Shown piece after piece: positions 15,767 through 24,563 of a DNA stretch of 35,041 nucleotides. The notes under the pieces are model-generated. The model searched no databases and was not told the DNA's origin. It worked only from the letters and a program-made list of their open reading frames with translations. The stretch's first letter is position 1; every line of letters begins with the position of its first letter. The stretch spans positions 1 to 35,041 of the forward strand of contig JAQICC010000099.1 in the NCBI GenBank assembly GCA_027858735.1. Direction: 5' to 3'. This stretch comes from Salinivirgaceae bacterium. GTDB lineage: Bacteria; Bacteroidota; Bacteroidia; Bacteroidales; SZUA-534. The translations under genes were made by a program, and so were the position numbers.

Positions 15767-16879
15767 TCATTTATTGGAGTAATTTCGATAAACCCTCTCA
15801 ATCCCTTCATGCAAGTTCACTTTCTCTTTCCATCCCAATTCATTAATTTTACTCACATTCATCAACTTCCTCGGTGTTCCATCTGGTTTGGTATCGTCCC
15901 AAATTAAATCACCTGTAAAGTTAACAATATGTTTTACTTTTTCGGCCAAGTCCTTAATGGTTAAGTCAACGCCGGTGCCAATATTTATGTGGGTGTTTTT
16001 TATATTGGTTGCTGGTTGCTGATTGCTAGTTGCTAGTTGTTTAAAATCAACATTTTGCAAACAATAGACACAAGCTTCGGCAAGGTCTTCGACGTAAAGG
16101 AATTCGCGGTAGGGAGAACCGGTACCCCACAGAGTAACGGAGACTGGTGACTGGAGACCGGAGACCGAAGATTTCTTATGTATTCCATATTTTGTAAGTT
16201 TCTCAAGTATTTCCTGTTCTGAAGCTTCACCATTTATTCCTTCAATAGGTAATTTATTTAAATCTGAACGTAAGGCATCCCAATCGTTATTCATTAGGCA
16301 TTTGCCTAAATGCATTTTACGAATTAAAGCTGGTAAAACATGTGATTTTTCTAGATCGTAATTGTCATTGGGTCCATACAAGTTGGTAGGCATTACCGAA
16401 ATAAAATTGGTGCCGTATTGCAAATTGTATGATTCGCACATTTTTATTCCAGCAATCTTTGCAATGGCATAGGGTTCATTGGTGTATTCTAAATCGCCTG
16501 TAAGCAATGAATCTTCTGCCATGGGCTGTGGTGCCATTTTGGGGTAAATACATGAGGAACCTAAAAACAATAGTTTTTTCACGCCATTTATATAAGACTG
16601 ATGAATGATATTATTTTGAATCATCAAATTCTCATAGATAAATTGAGCTCTGTAAGTATTGTTAGCCACTATACCGCCTACCTTTGCTGCTGCCAATACC
16701 ACGTAATCTGGTTTTTCAGTTGCAAAGAAGTCTGCTACGGCTTGTTGATTGGTTAAATCGAGCTCATTGAATTCACGGAATACAAAATTAGTGTATCCTT
16801 GCTTTTCTAGTTCACGGGTAATGGCTGAACCAACCATTCCTCGGTGTCCTGCAATGTATATTTTCGAATCTTTTTTCAT
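15767..16879 (-). CDS. fcl: GDP-L-fucose synthase with micro-repeat insertions
   Basis: Makes GDP-L-fucose from GDP-4-keto-6-deoxymannose (epimerisation then NADPH reduction). GHRGMVGS near the start binds NADPH, GSSCIYP carries the catalytic Ser, and EPYAIAKIAG has the Tyr/Lys pair (Tyr137, Lys141). The start used is the ATG at 16877-16879, because the in-frame GTG 18 bases upstream lies inside a palindromic repeat. At 370 residues it is longer than the usual 310-320. Part of the excess (IEGINGEASEQEILEKL) resembles a loop common in Bacteroidota homologues. Two further stretches are simple repeats read in frame: SSVSGLQSPVSV from 16138-16171 and QLATSNQQPATN from 16004-16039, both in likely surface loops. 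It is downstream of gmd across the GxxExxY region. Confidence 0.9.
   Translation of the reverse strand: MKKDSKIYIAGHRGMVGSAITRELEKQGYTNFVFREFNELDLTNQQAVADFFATEKPDYVVLAAAKVGGIVANNTYRAQFIYENLMIQNNIIHQSYINGVKKLLFLGSSCIYPKMAPQPMAEDSLLTGDLEYTNEPYAIAKIAGIKMCESYNLQYGTNFISVMPTNLYGPNDNYDLEKSHVLPALIRKMHLGKCLMNNDWDALRSDLNKLPIEGINGEASEQEILEKLTKYGIHKKSSVSGLQSPVSVTLWGTGSPYREFLYVEDLAEACVYCLQNVDFKQLATSNQQPATNIKNTHINIGTGVDLTIKDLAEKVKHIVNFTGDLIWDDTKPDGTPRKLMNVSKINELGWKEKVNLHEGIERVYRNYSNK
16004..16040. repeat. 7-base tandem repeat inside fcl
   Basis: About five copies of a heptamer (ggttgct, ggttgct, gattgct, agttgct, agttgtt) run in tandem. They are read in frame as QLATSNQQPATN within fcl, between the Rossmann core and the conserved INIGTG segment. 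Such heptamers usually lie between genes, so their presence inside an enzyme gene is unusual. Confidence 0.85.
16138..16171. repeat. Imperfect ctggagaccggagac-type repeat inside fcl
   Basis: The plus strand shows gagactggtgactggagacc followed by ggagaccgaag, a decamer-like simple repeat. It is coded on the minus strand as SSVSGLQSPVSV in the fcl protein, just before the conserved LWGTGSPYREFL segment. Confidence 0.8.
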
Positions 16880-16890
16880 ATTATATTTTT

Positions 16891-16962
16891 TGTCCACGAA
16901 TTACACTAATTAGCACTAATTATTTTTCTTTTTTTCGTGTTAATTCGTGTAATTCGTGGACT
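16891..16962. repeat. Complete ~72-base palindromic repeat
   Basis: The left arm tgtccacgaattacactaat plus tagcactaatta pairs with the right arm cgtgttaattcgtgtaattc plus gtggact, about 26 bp with three mismatches, around a T-rich centre. It separates the fcl start from a truncated GxxExxY fragment. Related copies are at 13675, 15729, 17105, 17563, 17778, 19031 and 35008. Confidence 0.85.
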
Positions 16963-16977
16963 CTCTTTTTTTTATCC

Positions 16978-17094
16978 TAAAAGATTTAATTCCTGATAAA
17001 CTGCCTAAAGAAATCCAAAACCTAATTCTTTATGGACTTCCATAGCTGCGCCAATAATCTTGTAAACCTCTTCTTTATATATTAAATCAATCAT
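16978..17094 (-). pseudogene. Truncated GxxExxY gene, copy 1
   Basis: From the ATG at 17092-17094 the minus strand reads [20 protein letters not shown], then HKELGFGFL, then TAG, then AVYQELNLLG and TAA. This is the N-terminus of a GxxExxY protein like the intact one at 17178-17552, but the Glu codon of the motif has become a stop and the remaining two thirds are missing. It is almost identical to the fragment at 17648-17766. Confidence 0.85.
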
Positions 17095-17104
17095 ATTTTT
17101 CTTT

Positions 17105-17162
17105 TATCCACAAATTACACAAATTAGCACTAATTATTTTTTTATTTTCATTTTGTGTTAAG
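17105..17162. repeat. Degenerate copy of the palindromic repeat
   Basis: atccacaaattacacaaatt plus agcactaatta forms a left arm; the right arm is reduced to tttgtgttaag. It lies immediately downstream of the intact GxxExxY gene. Confidence 0.7.
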
Positions 17163-17177
17163 TTTTGCGAATCTTAT

Positions 17178-17552
17178 TTATAGCACCATTCTTTTATACT
17201 GTAAACTTTTTGTTCCAAAATTAATTAATAAACCCACTTTTTCTTCGGTAGCTTTAAGATAATTTAATAATTGATTCTCGTGATCACTATTTAAAGATGA
17301 AAGTGCTTTAATCTCAATAATGATTTTTCCATAACACAAAAAGTCAGCTTTATATTTTTTATTAAGCAACAAATCCTTATAATAAATTTCAATTACCTTT
17401 TCTTGTTCAAAGGTGATTTTTTGTTCTTCAAATTCCAAGGATAAAGCCTCTTGATACACCGCTTCTAAAAATCCACACCCCAATTCTTTATGTACTTCCA
17501 TAGCTGCGCCAATTATTTTATAAACTTCTTCCTTATATATTAAATCAACCAT
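17178..17552 (-). CDS. GxxExxY family protein
   Basis: A 124-residue intact GxxExxY protein. The name-giving motif is G27-F-L-E30-A-V-Y33. A later stretch, [15 protein letters not shown], has the D...ExK arrangement of PD-(D/E)XK nuclease-like folds. The biological role of the family is not established. It is common in Bacteroidota and is often found next to short palindromic repeats, as here. Truncated relatives lie on both sides (16978-17094 and 17648-17766), and each of the three is preceded by a palindromic repeat. It interrupts the fcl-gmd gene pair, so it arrived independently of the sugar pathway. Confidence 0.88.
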   Translation of the reverse strand: MVDLIYKEEVYKIIGAAMEVHKELGCGFLEAVYQEALSLEFEEQKITFEQEKVIEIYYKDLLLNKKYKADFLCYGKIIIEIKALSSLNSDHENQLLNYLKATEEKVGLLINFGTKSLQYKRMVL

Positions 17553-17562
17553 ATTTTTCTTT

Positions 17563-17634
17563 TATCCACGAATTACACTAATTAACACTAATTATTTTTC
17601 TTTTTTTCGTGTTAATTCGTGTAATTAATGGACT
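17563..17634. repeat. Complete palindromic repeat upstream of the intact GxxExxY gene
   Basis: tatccacgaattacactaat plus taacactaatta pairs with cgtgttaattcgtgtaatta plus atggact. It starts 10 bases from the start codon of the intact GxxExxY gene and is nearly the same as the copy at 16891-16962. Confidence 0.85.
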
Positions 17635-17647
17635 CTCTTTTTTTTAT

Positions 17648-17766
17648 CCTAAAAGATTTAATTCCTGATAAACTGCCTAAAGAAATCCAAAACCTAATTC
17701 TTTATGGATTTCCATAGCTGCGCCAATAATCTTGTAAACCTCTTCTTTATATATTAAATCTACCAT
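17648..17766 (-). pseudogene. Truncated GxxExxY gene, copy 2
   Basis: From the ATG at 17764-17766 the minus strand reads [20 protein letters not shown], then HKELGFGFL, TAG, AVYQELNLLG and TAA. It has the same internal stop and the same truncation point as copy 1, so the fragment with its flanking palindrome was duplicated about 670 bases apart. Together with copy 1 and the intact gene it forms an alternating palindrome-gene array. Confidence 0.85.
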
Positions 17767-17777
17767 ATTTCCTTTTT

Positions 17778-17850
17778 TGTCCACGAATTACACTAATTAG
17801 CACTAAATTATTATTATTTTTTTCGTGGTAATTAGTGTAATTAGTGGACA
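17778..17850. repeat. Complete palindromic repeat between gmd and the GxxExxY array
   Basis: tgtccacgaattacactaat plus tagcactaaatta pairs with cgtggtaattagtgtaatta plus gtggaca. It lies about 10 bases beyond the gmd stop codon. A large stem here could also stabilise or end the gmd transcript. Confidence 0.82.
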
Positions 17851-17858
17851 ATGCTTTT

Positions 17859-19019
17859 TTATTCAAAATAATTCATGGTTTGAAATCCACCCTTTTTCAA
17901 ATACGCATCTTTCTGCATTAACTTGATATCTGATTGCATCATATCCTTAATCAGTCCATCTAAATCATACTCTGGTATCCATCCTAATTTGGTATTTGAC
18001 TTGGTTGGATCGCCAATTAATAAATCCACCTCGGTAGGTCTGAAATACTGAGGATCAACAGCCACTACAACTTCTTTTTTAGAAATGCGGCTCTTTATTT
18101 TTTCTAAATAATCTGCTCCTACTTTGCTTTTAAACAAGGCCTCATCTACTGAAACCAAATAGCCTTTTTCTTCAGCACCTTCTCCTTCAAAACCAATCTC
18201 TAATCCAACTTCTGCTCCTGCTTTTAAAATAAAATCACGAATAGTGGTAGTTACCCCTGTTGCAATTACATAATCGTCTGGCTCTTCTTGCTGCAATATT
18301 AAATACATTGCTTTTATATAATCTTTTGCATGTCCCCAGTCTCGCTTCGAGGAAAGGTTGCCCAAAAAGACTTGATCTTGCATACCCAATGCAATTCGCG
18401 ATAAGGCTCGGGTAACTTTACGGGTAACAAAAGTTTCGCCTCTTATGGGAGATTCATGATTAAATAAAATACCATTACTGGCATGCAGCTTATAAGCCTC
18501 ACGATAATTTACAGTAATCCAGTAAGCATACATTTTAGCCACCGCATAAGGGGAACGAGGATAAAAAGGTGTTTTTTCGGATTGAGGAACCTCTTGTACC
18601 ATACCGTACAATTCAGATGTTGACGCCTGATAAATTCTGGTTTTTTCAATCAGACCCAACAAACGTATAGCCTCAAGGATACGCAATGTTCCAATACCAT
18701 CGGCATTTGCGACATACTCCGGACTATCAAAACTAACCTTTACGTGACTCATTGCCGCTAGGTTATATATTTCATCAGGTTGAGTTTCCTTAATAATACG
18801 TGTAATGTTCATGGAATCTGTCATATCTCCATAATGCAACATCAGTTTACGGTTTTCCACATGAGGATCCTGATACAGGTGGTCAATTCTATCGGTGTTA
18901 AACAGCGATGAACGACGCTTTATACCGTGTACCATGTAGCCTTTTTTTAGCAAGTATTCAGCAAGGTATGCGCCATCTTGTCCTGTAATTCCTGTTATTA
19001 ATGCAACTTTCTTACTCAT
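17859..19019 (-). CDS. gmd: GDP-mannose 4,6-dehydratase
   Basis: A 386-residue extended SDR that turns GDP-mannose into GDP-4-keto-6-deoxymannose, the substrate of fcl. [19 protein letters not shown] near the start is the family signature. [12 protein letters not shown] holds the catalytic Thr/Ser and [14 protein letters not shown] the Tyr/Lys pair. [15 protein letters not shown] is the conserved GDP-binding part. [20 protein letters not shown] near the end is diagnostic of Gmd. No manA, manB or manC lies in the window, so GDP-mannose must be made by genes elsewhere. It is separated from fcl by the GxxExxY/repeat array. Confidence 0.95.
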   Translation of the reverse strand: MSKKVALITGITGQDGAYLAEYLLKKGYMVHGIKRRSSLFNTDRIDHLYQDPHVENRKLMLHYGDMTDSMNITRIIKETQPDEIYNLAAMSHVKVSFDSPEYVANADGIGTLRILEAIRLLGLIEKTRIYQASTSELYGMVQEVPQSEKTPFYPRSPYAVAKMYAYWITVNYREAYKLHASNGILFNHESPIRGETFVTRKVTRALSRIALGMQDQVFLGNLSSKRDWGHAKDYIKAMYLILQQEEPDDYVIATGVTTTIRDFILKAGAEVGLEIGFEGEGAEEKGYLVSVDEALFKSKVGADYLEKIKSRISKKEVVVAVDPQYFRPTEVDLLIGDPTKSNTKLGWIPEYDLDGLIKDMMQSDIKLMQKDAYLKKGGFQTMNYFE

Positions 19020-19030
19020 ACTCTTTTATT

Positions 19031-19063
19031 TATCCACTAATTACACGAATTTTCACGAATTAG
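19031..19063. repeat. Half copy of the palindromic repeat between ugd and gmd
   Basis: tatccactaattacacgaat followed by tttcacgaattag is a left arm only. It lies just upstream of the gmd start in the 87-base gap between ugd and gmd. I see no clear promoter in that gap. Confidence 0.7.
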
Positions 19064-19106
19064 TATTTTTTTAATAAAGCGTTAATTATTTAATTTCCTC
19101 AAAATA

Positions 19107-20498
19107 TTATTTCCCTATTCCGTAATATCTAAACCCAATCGCTTCCAACTTCTTCCCATCCAAAATATTACGACCATCAAAAATAAATGCTGGTTTCATC
19201 ATATTATTATATATTTTTTGCCAATCGTAAGATTTAAATTCATCCCATTCTGTTAATAAAGCAATTGCATGCGCATCTTTACAAGTTTCATAGGGATCAG
19301 ATTGCGCTGAAAGTAATGCTTTATTATCATCTTCAGTACGTGTATTTAGATAATCCACATCAGTCATCATTTTTTCTAATGTAACTTTGGGGTCGTAAAC
19401 TGCTATATTGGCTAAGTCTTCCATTAAAATATCAGCTACATACATGGCTGCCGTTTCACGGGTATCGTTCGTATCTTTCTTAAAAGCCCAACCTAAAAAT
19501 GCTATTTTTTTTCCAGATACCGTATTGTATAATGTTGATATAATTTTTTCCGCGAATCGTCGTTTTTGGTAATCATTCATTATTATTACCTGTTCCCAAT
19601 AGTCGGCTACCTCTTGCAACCCAAGCGTGCGACAAATATAAACCAAGTTTAAAATATCTTTCTGGAAACATGAACCTCCAAAGCCGACTGAAGATTTAAG
19701 GAATTTTGAACCAATTCTGCTATCAGCACCAATGGCACGACCTACCTCTTCAATATTGGCTTCTGTAGCCTCGCATAATGCTGATAATGAATTTATGGAT
19801 GAAACCCGTTGCGCTAAAAATGCATTGGCAGTAAGCTTTGATAATTCTGAAGACCATACATTGGTCTGCAATATCCGTTCTCTGGGCAACCAATGTGCAT
19901 AAATGGCTGTTAGAGATTCAATAGCTTCAAGTCCATCTGGGGTTTGATCACCACCAATAAGCACTCGATCTGCATTTTGCAAATCGGTAACTGCTGTACC
20001 TTCTGCCAGAAATTCGGGATTTGAAAGGATTTGAAACTTTACTCCATTGCCTGTATTATCAAGTATTGCTCTTAGTGTTTCAGCTGTGCGAACCGGTAAG
20101 GTAGATTTTTCAACTATAATTTTATCAGTTGTAGCAACTCTGGCAATTTGACGTGCACAAAGTTCAATATATTTAAGATCAGCAGCCATTCCTTTCCCTT
20201 TCCCATAGGTTTTTGTAGGTGTATTTACCGATATAAAAACAATTTCAGCTTCATCAATGGCTTTATCCACATCCGTAGAAAAAAACAGATTTCTGCCCCG
20301 AGCCTCTGCAACAACTTCAGCTAATCCCGGCTCGTAAATAGGAAGTTTATCAAGATTACTATCGTTCCAATCATCAATTCGTTGTTTGTTAACATCAACA
20401 ACTGTGACTTTAATTTCTGGACACTTCTGGGCAATAACAGCCATGGTTGGGCCTCCAACGTAACCCGCACCTATGCAACATATATTATTTATTTTCAT
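19107..20498 (-). CDS. UDP-glucose 6-dehydrogenase (long, animal-type)
   Basis: A 463-residue dehydrogenase that makes UDP-glucuronate from UDP-glucose with NAD+. [18 protein letters not shown] near the start binds NAD+. [13 protein letters not shown] and [19 protein letters not shown] (catalytic Cys) are hallmarks of the eukaryote-like UGDH branch rather than the 390-residue bacterial type. [18 protein letters not shown] marks the UDP-binding domain. The start overlaps the rmlB stop region by 14 bases, so it is co-translated with rmlB. Its last 31 residues recur in diverged form as a pseudogene at 13246-13356. Confidence 0.93.
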   Translation of the reverse strand: MKINNICCIGAGYVGGPTMAVIAQKCPEIKVTVVDVNKQRIDDWNDSNLDKLPIYEPGLAEVVAEARGRNLFFSTDVDKAIDEAEIVFISVNTPTKTYGKGKGMAADLKYIELCARQIARVATTDKIIVEKSTLPVRTAETLRAILDNTGNGVKFQILSNPEFLAEGTAVTDLQNADRVLIGGDQTPDGLEAIESLTAIYAHWLPRERILQTNVWSSELSKLTANAFLAQRVSSINSLSALCEATEANIEEVGRAIGADSRIGSKFLKSSVGFGGSCFQKDILNLVYICRTLGLQEVADYWEQVIIMNDYQKRRFAEKIISTLYNTVSGKKIAFLGWAFKKDTNDTRETAAMYVADILMEDLANIAVYDPKVTLEKMMTDVDYLNTRTEDDNKALLSAQSDPYETCKDAHAIALLTEWDEFKSYDWQKIYNNMMKPAFIFDGRNILDGKKLEAIGFRYYGIGK

Positions 20499-21510
20499 TG
20501 CTAAATATTTTCAAATACCATTCAATTGTTTTGATTATACCACTTTCAAAATTCTCATCAGCTTTCCACCCTAATTCCTTTTCAATTCTTGTGGCGTCAA
20601 TTGCATATCTTCTATCGTGGCCAGCTCTATCTTGCACAAAAGTAATTTGATCTTTGTATGAACCTTGAGATTTGGGTTGCCTTTTATCTAAAAATTCACA
20701 AATATGGTTAACAATATCCATATTTGTTTTTTCATTTCTTCCTCCAATATTATAGGTTTCTCCTGATATACCCGAATGATATACCAAATCAATTCCAGTA
20801 CAATGATCCAATACATACAACCAGTCACGGATGTTTTTTCCATCTCCATAAATTGGAATATTATCTCCATTTATGGCCTTTCTAATTATAACTGGAATTA
20901 GCTTTTCGTTATGCTGCTTTGGTCCATAATTATTTGAACAGTTACTCGTGGTAACATCCATTCCATAGGTGTGATAATAAGCTCTTACTAAAAAATCAGA
21001 ACTTGCTTTTGCCGCAGAATAGGGGGAATTAGGTGCGTATGGTGTAGTCTCTTCAAATAAACCTTTTTCTCCAAGAGTTCCGTAAACTTCATCGGTAGAA
21101 ATATGATGGAAACGACAACTTTCATAACCCCTTTTAAATTTAAATGGAGCATTCATCCAATATTTTCTTGCAACATCTAACAATGTAAAAGTTCCATTAA
21201 TATTTGTCTGAATAAAAACTTCAGGTCCAGTAATGGAATTATCGACATGAGATTCGGCCGCAAAATGAATTACACCCCTAATATCATGTGTCTTAAAAAG
21301 GTGCTCCACTAATTCACGATTACAAATATCGCCTTGAACAAAGGTATATCTTTCGCTATTCTCAATTTCTTTTAAATTATCCAAATTGCCGGCATAGGTC
21401 AATTTATCCAAATTAATCAATTGGTATTCAGAATATTTATCAAGAAAATAAGGAACAAAATTAGATCCTATAAAACCAGCCCCACCAGTTACAAATATCG
21501 ATTTAGTCAT
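20485..21510 (-). CDS. rmlB: dTDP-glucose 4,6-dehydratase
   Basis: A 341-residue extended SDR that converts dTDP-glucose to dTDP-4-keto-6-deoxyglucose. [18 protein letters not shown] binds NAD+. [23 protein letters not shown] and [19 protein letters not shown] (Tyr/Lys) are family hallmarks, as is [17 protein letters not shown]. The gene is 2 bases from rmlA and overlaps the dehydrogenase gene downstream. No rmlC or rmlD is in the window, so the ketosugar is either finished by genes elsewhere or used for another deoxysugar. Confidence 0.95.
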   Translation of the reverse strand: MTKSIFVTGGAGFIGSNFVPYFLDKYSEYQLINLDKLTYAGNLDNLKEIENSERYTFVQGDICNRELVEHLFKTHDIRGVIHFAAESHVDNSITGPEVFIQTNINGTFTLLDVARKYWMNAPFKFKRGYESCRFHHISTDEVYGTLGEKGLFEETTPYAPNSPYSAAKASSDFLVRAYYHTYGMDVTTSNCSNNYGPKQHNEKLIPVIIRKAINGDNIPIYGDGKNIRDWLYVLDHCTGIDLVYHSGISGETYNIGGRNEKTNMDIVNHICEFLDKRQPKSQGSYKDQITFVQDRAGHDRRYAIDATRIEKELGWKADENFESGIIKTIEWYLKIFSNENK

Positions 21511-21512
21511 TT

Positions 21513-22385
21513 TTATTTAACCAAGTTTAGTAAATACTTCCCATAAGCATTCTTACTCAAAGGCTTTGCCAATTCTGCTACCTGTTCTTTTGTAATAAAA
21601 CCATGTTTAAAAGCAATCTCTTCAGGACAAGAGACCATTAAACCCGTACGTTTCTGTAGAGTTTCTATAAAGTTACTTGCTTCAATCAGACTTTCATGCG
21701 TTCCTGTATCAAGCCATGCAAAACCGCGTCCCATTAATTCAACTTTTAGGCCCTCTTTCTTCAGATATTCCTGATTTACTGTGGTTATTTCTAATTCGCC
21801 TCTATGAGACGGTTTTATACTCTTTGCAACTTGAACAACGCTATTAGGGTAGAAATACAAGCCAACTACCGCATAATTTGATTTTGGCTTTTCCGGTTTT
21901 TCTTCAATAGAAGTTACTTTTCCATCCTTATTAAATTCTGCAACACCATAGCGCTCAGGATCATTTACATAGTAACCAAAAACGGTTGCTTGTTTATCTT
22001 CTTCAACATTTTTACGGGCATTGCGTAATAATTCAGGCAATCCATGACCATAAAATATGTTATCTCCCAATACCAGGCAAACATCATCATCACCAATAAA
22101 TTTATCGCCAATAATAAAGGCTTGCGCAAGTCCATCAGGAGATGGTTGTTCTGCATATTCTAAATTGATACCCCAATCTTTTCCTGACCCCATCAACCGC
22201 TTAAATCCGGGTAAATCTTCTGGTGTTGAAATAATTAAAATATCCTTAATGCCCGCTAACATAAGAGTAGTCAACGGATAATAAATCATCGGTTTATCGT
22301 AAATGGGTAACATTTGCTTCGAAGCCCCTTTTGTAATAGGATAAAGTCTGGTTCCACTGCCGCCTGCTAATACTATACCTTTCAT
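21513..22385 (-). CDS. rmlA: Glucose-1-phosphate thymidylyltransferase
   Basis: A 290-residue nucleotidyltransferase that makes dTDP-glucose from dTTP and glucose-1-phosphate. [19 protein letters not shown] is the signature, with [22 protein letters not shown] and [12 protein letters not shown] following. It is the first gene of the second transcription block: a terminator lies upstream at 22525-22559 and a good Bacteroidota promoter at 22436-22466. Its length is typical for the short form of RmlA. Confidence 0.95.
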   Translation of the reverse strand: MKGIVLAGGSGTRLYPITKGASKQMLPIYDKPMIYYPLTTLMLAGIKDILIISTPEDLPGFKRLMGSGKDWGINLEYAEQPSPDGLAQAFIIGDKFIGDDDVCLVLGDNIFYGHGLPELLRNARKNVEEDKQATVFGYYVNDPERYGVAEFNKDGKVTSIEEKPEKPKSNYAVVGLYFYPNSVVQVAKSIKPSHRGELEITTVNQEYLKKEGLKVELMGRGFAWLDTGTHESLIEASNFIETLQKRTGLMVSCPEEIAFKHGFITKEQVAELAKPLSKNAYGKYLLNLVK

Positions 22386-22435
22386 GAGAAATGCTTTTAA
22401 TTCTATAGGATTATTATATACTCCCTATAACGCAG

Positions 22436-22466
22436 CAAAAGTAATAGTATTATTTATAAAGTCAAA
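22436..22466 (-). promoter_or_regulatory. Promoter for rmlA-rmlB-ugd
   Basis: On the minus strand TTTG, 19 bases, then TACTTTTG fits the Bacteroidota -33/-7 pattern (TTTG and TAnnTTTG). Transcription would start about 45 bases before the rmlA ATG. It comes after the terminator of the preceding block. Confidence 0.7.
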
Positions 22467-22524
22467 TGTGTTTTTGGTCATTGCTGGTTTTATTACTTTG
22501 AATCGCTAATATTGATTGAAAGAC

Positions 22525-22559
22525 AAAAAAAAGGCTATCCACAAAACATGAATAGCCCC
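22525..22559 (-). terminator. Rho-independent terminator after the wbpO-like gene
   Basis: On the minus strand GGCTAT and ATAGCC form a stem around a 13-base loop, followed by eight T residues. It ends the block that runs from zapA/rny through wbpP to the dehydrogenase at 22728, about 170 bases past that gene. Confidence 0.75.
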
Positions 22560-22582
22560 TATAGTTTAATAATATCAAGTTG

Positions 22583-22634
22583 CTATCCTGAACTATGCAT
22601 AAATTTGGAAAAATATGCATAAAGGTCAGGATAG
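22583..22634. repeat. Nested inverted repeat downstream of the wbpO-like gene
   Basis: ctatcctga (22583-22591) pairs exactly with tcaggatag (22626-22634). Inside it two copies of the self-complementary octamer tatgcata lie about 12 bases apart. It could form a long hairpin in RNA ahead of the terminator, or be a protein-binding site. No gene is seen in 22386-22727. Confidence 0.6.
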
Positions 22635-22686
22635 TCCCGACTTAAATGCAGTTAAACTTTTTTTTCAAAAGTTTTTACTAAATCTT

Positions 22687-22724
22687 AGTCGCTGTCGGAG
22701 ACAGGGATTATTCATGAATAATCC
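22687..22724. repeat. Cttagtcgctgtcggagac element with palindrome, copy 1
   Basis: cttagtcgctgtcggagac is followed by the perfect 20-base palindrome ggattattcatgaataatcc (22705-22724). The same leader and a related palindrome occur at 34855-34900. It ends four bases before the last codons of the wbpO-like gene. Confidence 0.65.
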
Positions 22725-22727
22725 GGG

Positions 22728-24017
22728 CTATAAGCTCCAATAATCAAGATCTTTAATAGTATCCTTATATATTCCTTTCAAATCAACAAACAAGCCTTTG
22801 CCACCAAGTAGGTCTTTAAAATATTGTTCCGGAATATTTTTATATTGCTCATGTTGGACAGCCACAACAACTGCATCATATATACCCGTTGGCTCTTTTA
22901 TCATTTCATAGTTGTATTCTTCTTTAACTTCTGCAATTGATGCATGCGGATCAATAGCATCAACATTTACGCTATATGATTTTAATTCATTAACAACATC
23001 AACAACTTTTGAGTTTCTAATATCGGATACATCTTCTTTAAAAGTGACTCCCATTACCAGAACTCTAGAATCTTTAACGTTTTTATCAGACGCAATAATT
23101 CTTTTTACAATCTGTTTGGCTACATAACCACCCATACTATCGTTAATAAAACGACCTGAATCAATCATTTTGGTATGGTAGCCTAACTCCCTGGCTTTAT
23201 ATGATAAATAGTATGGATCAACACCGATGCAATGACCTCCAACTAAGCCCGGAAAGAATTTAAGAAAATTCCATTTGGTTCCGGCAGCTTCCAATACATC
23301 GTAAGTATTGATGTCCATTCGGTTAAAGATGATAGAAAGCTCGTTCATGAGCGCAATATTTACATCGCGTTGCGTATTTTCAATTATTTTTGCAGCTTCC
23401 GCTACCTTTATCGATGATGCTCGATGAACACCTGCTGTTATAACCATTTCGTAGATTTGAGCAATGTTTTCAAGTGCTTCAGCATCATTTCCTGATACAA
23501 CCTTGGTAATTGTGGTTAATGTATGAACCTTATCGCCAGGATTAATGCGTTCAGGTGAAAACCCCACTTTAAAATCGCTGCCCATTTTAAGCCCTGATAC
23601 CTCTTCCAAAATTGGCACACAATCTTCTTCCGTACAACCCGGATAAACTGTTGATTCAAAAACCACATAATCTCCTTTTTTCAAGGCTTTACCTACTGTT
23701 TTCGAAGCAGATAAAATTGGTGTTAAATCAGGCTGATTATGATCATCAATAGGAGTTGGAACTGCAACAATGTGAAAATGAGCACTTTTCAAATCTTCTG
23801 AATTAGCGGTAAACTGAATATCACATCCTTCAAATGCTGCTTTTTCAAGCTCTTTGCTAGGATCAATACCTCGTTTCATTAAATCTACCCTATCCGGTTT
23901 AATATCAAAACCTATAACCGTAGCTTTTTTGGCAAACTCCAATGCTATTGGCAATCCTACGTAGCCTAGGCCGATTACTGATATTTTAGCTTTTTTGTTT
24001 TTTATTTGTTTATACAT
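22728..24017 (-). CDS. Nucleotide-sugar dehydrogenase, WbpO/TviB type (UDP-GalNAc/GlcNAc 6-dehydrogenase)
   Basis: A 429-residue UDP-N-acetylhexosamine dehydrogenase. ISVIGLGYVGLPIALEFA binds NAD+, VVAVPTPID and YPGCTEEDC follow, and FPGLVGGHCIGVDPYYLSYK carries the catalytic Cys. The GVDPYYL form is typical of WbpO/TviB, whereas WbpA usually has an IPxDPFYL form. With the WbpP-like epimerase at 27520-28509 it would give UDP-GalNAcA. With the WbpB, WbpE and WbpD homologues just upstream it may feed a 2,3-diamino-uronic acid. It is the last gene before the terminator. The four-helix-bundle gene separates it from wbpB. Confidence 0.9.
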   Translation of the reverse strand: MYKQIKNKKAKISVIGLGYVGLPIALEFAKKATVIGFDIKPDRVDLMKRGIDPSKELEKAAFEGCDIQFTANSEDLKSAHFHIVAVPTPIDDHNQPDLTPILSASKTVGKALKKGDYVVFESTVYPGCTEEDCVPILEEVSGLKMGSDFKVGFSPERINPGDKVHTLTTITKVVSGNDAEALENIAQIYEMVITAGVHRASSIKVAEAAKIIENTQRDVNIALMNELSIIFNRMDINTYDVLEAAGTKWNFLKFFPGLVGGHCIGVDPYYLSYKARELGYHTKMIDSGRFINDSMGGYVAKQIVKRIIASDKNVKDSRVLVMGVTFKEDVSDIRNSKVVDVVNELKSYSVNVDAIDPHASIAEVKEEYNYEMIKEPTGIYDAVVVAVQHEQYKNIPEQYFKDLLGGKGLFVDLKGIYKDTIKDLDYWSL

Positions 24018-24098
24018 GATTTAGACTTTAGACTTTATGATTTAGACTTTAGACTTTAGATACTAGACTATAATATCAAGCTTCTAGTATATAACATC
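24018..24098. repeat. Gatttagactttagacttta simple repeats beside the four-helix-bundle gene
   Basis: tttagacttta occurs several times in tandem (24021-24062), followed by tactagactataatatcaag and similar ctag-rich sequence. The other flank of the four-helix-bundle gene (24505-24562) has similar cttctaatgtctatcttcta words. Such simple repeats commonly border these small genes in Bacteroidota. Confidence 0.65.
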
Positions 24099-24103
24099 TA
24101 GTT

Positions 24104-24463
24104 TCATTTTCTTAAATAATTTTGGAACCCAACAATAAGTTTTTGAGTTTCATTCAATTTAGTGAAGATAGAAACACACTTTTCTTCATTTGTAAGCATC
24201 AAATCACTAGCTACCAATAATTCACTCTCCAATTCAAAAGCTGACCCTAATGCAATATCAAGAAAATGAGCAAAATCATTTGCGGTATTTCTACCACTAC
24301 CTTCAGCTATATTTGAAGAAATAGATACTGCAACACGCTTTATTTGTGAAGTCAATGCATATTTTTCATCACTTGGAAATACTTTTACAATGTTATAAAC
24401 CAACGGTACCAATGCTTTAGCTTTTTGCCAAGCTTTTATTTCTTTAAAATTGTGTTTAGCCAT
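24104..24463 (-). CDS. Four-helix bundle protein (S23/IVP family)
   Basis: A 119-residue all-helical protein of the family first found encoded in 23S rRNA intervening sequences. FKEIKAWQKAKALVPLVYNI opens it and VAVSISSNIAEGSGRN is the family signature, followed by FAHFLDIALGSAFELESEL. The start is set at the ATG 24461-24463 because the codons before it only extend the frame to a TTG. The function is unknown; homologues sit alone between operons, often flanked by short repeats as here. It interrupts the wbpO-wbpB pair and probably has nothing to do with sugar synthesis. The older label ribosomal protein S23 is misleading. Confidence 0.88.
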   Translation of the reverse strand: MAKHNFKEIKAWQKAKALVPLVYNIVKVFPSDEKYALTSQIKRVAVSISSNIAEGSGRNTANDFAHFLDIALGSAFELESELLVASDLMLTNEEKCVSIFTKLNETQKLIVGFQNYLRK

Positions 24464-24563
24464 AATAATCAAAATTATGAATAGTATTATCCCATTCTTT
24501 CATCTACAATTAAGCACCTTGCATCGAGTATCCAGCTTCTAATGTCTATCTTCTAACATCTTG

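Noticed and set aside
16880-16897. GTG start of fcl six codons upstream
   Set aside because: These codons lie between, and overlap, the palindromic repeat and the ATG. The conserved protein begins at the ATG 16877-16879.
16891-17850. Possible CRISPR array from the regularly repeated palindromes
   Set aside because: The repeats are about 70 bases, few, imperfect, and separated by gene fragments that are themselves copies of each other, not unique spacers. No cas genes are present.
24104-24463. Ribosomal protein S23
   Set aside because: The family was once labelled so because it was found in 23S rRNA intervening sequences. It is a four-helix bundle protein of unknown role, and there is no rRNA gene here.
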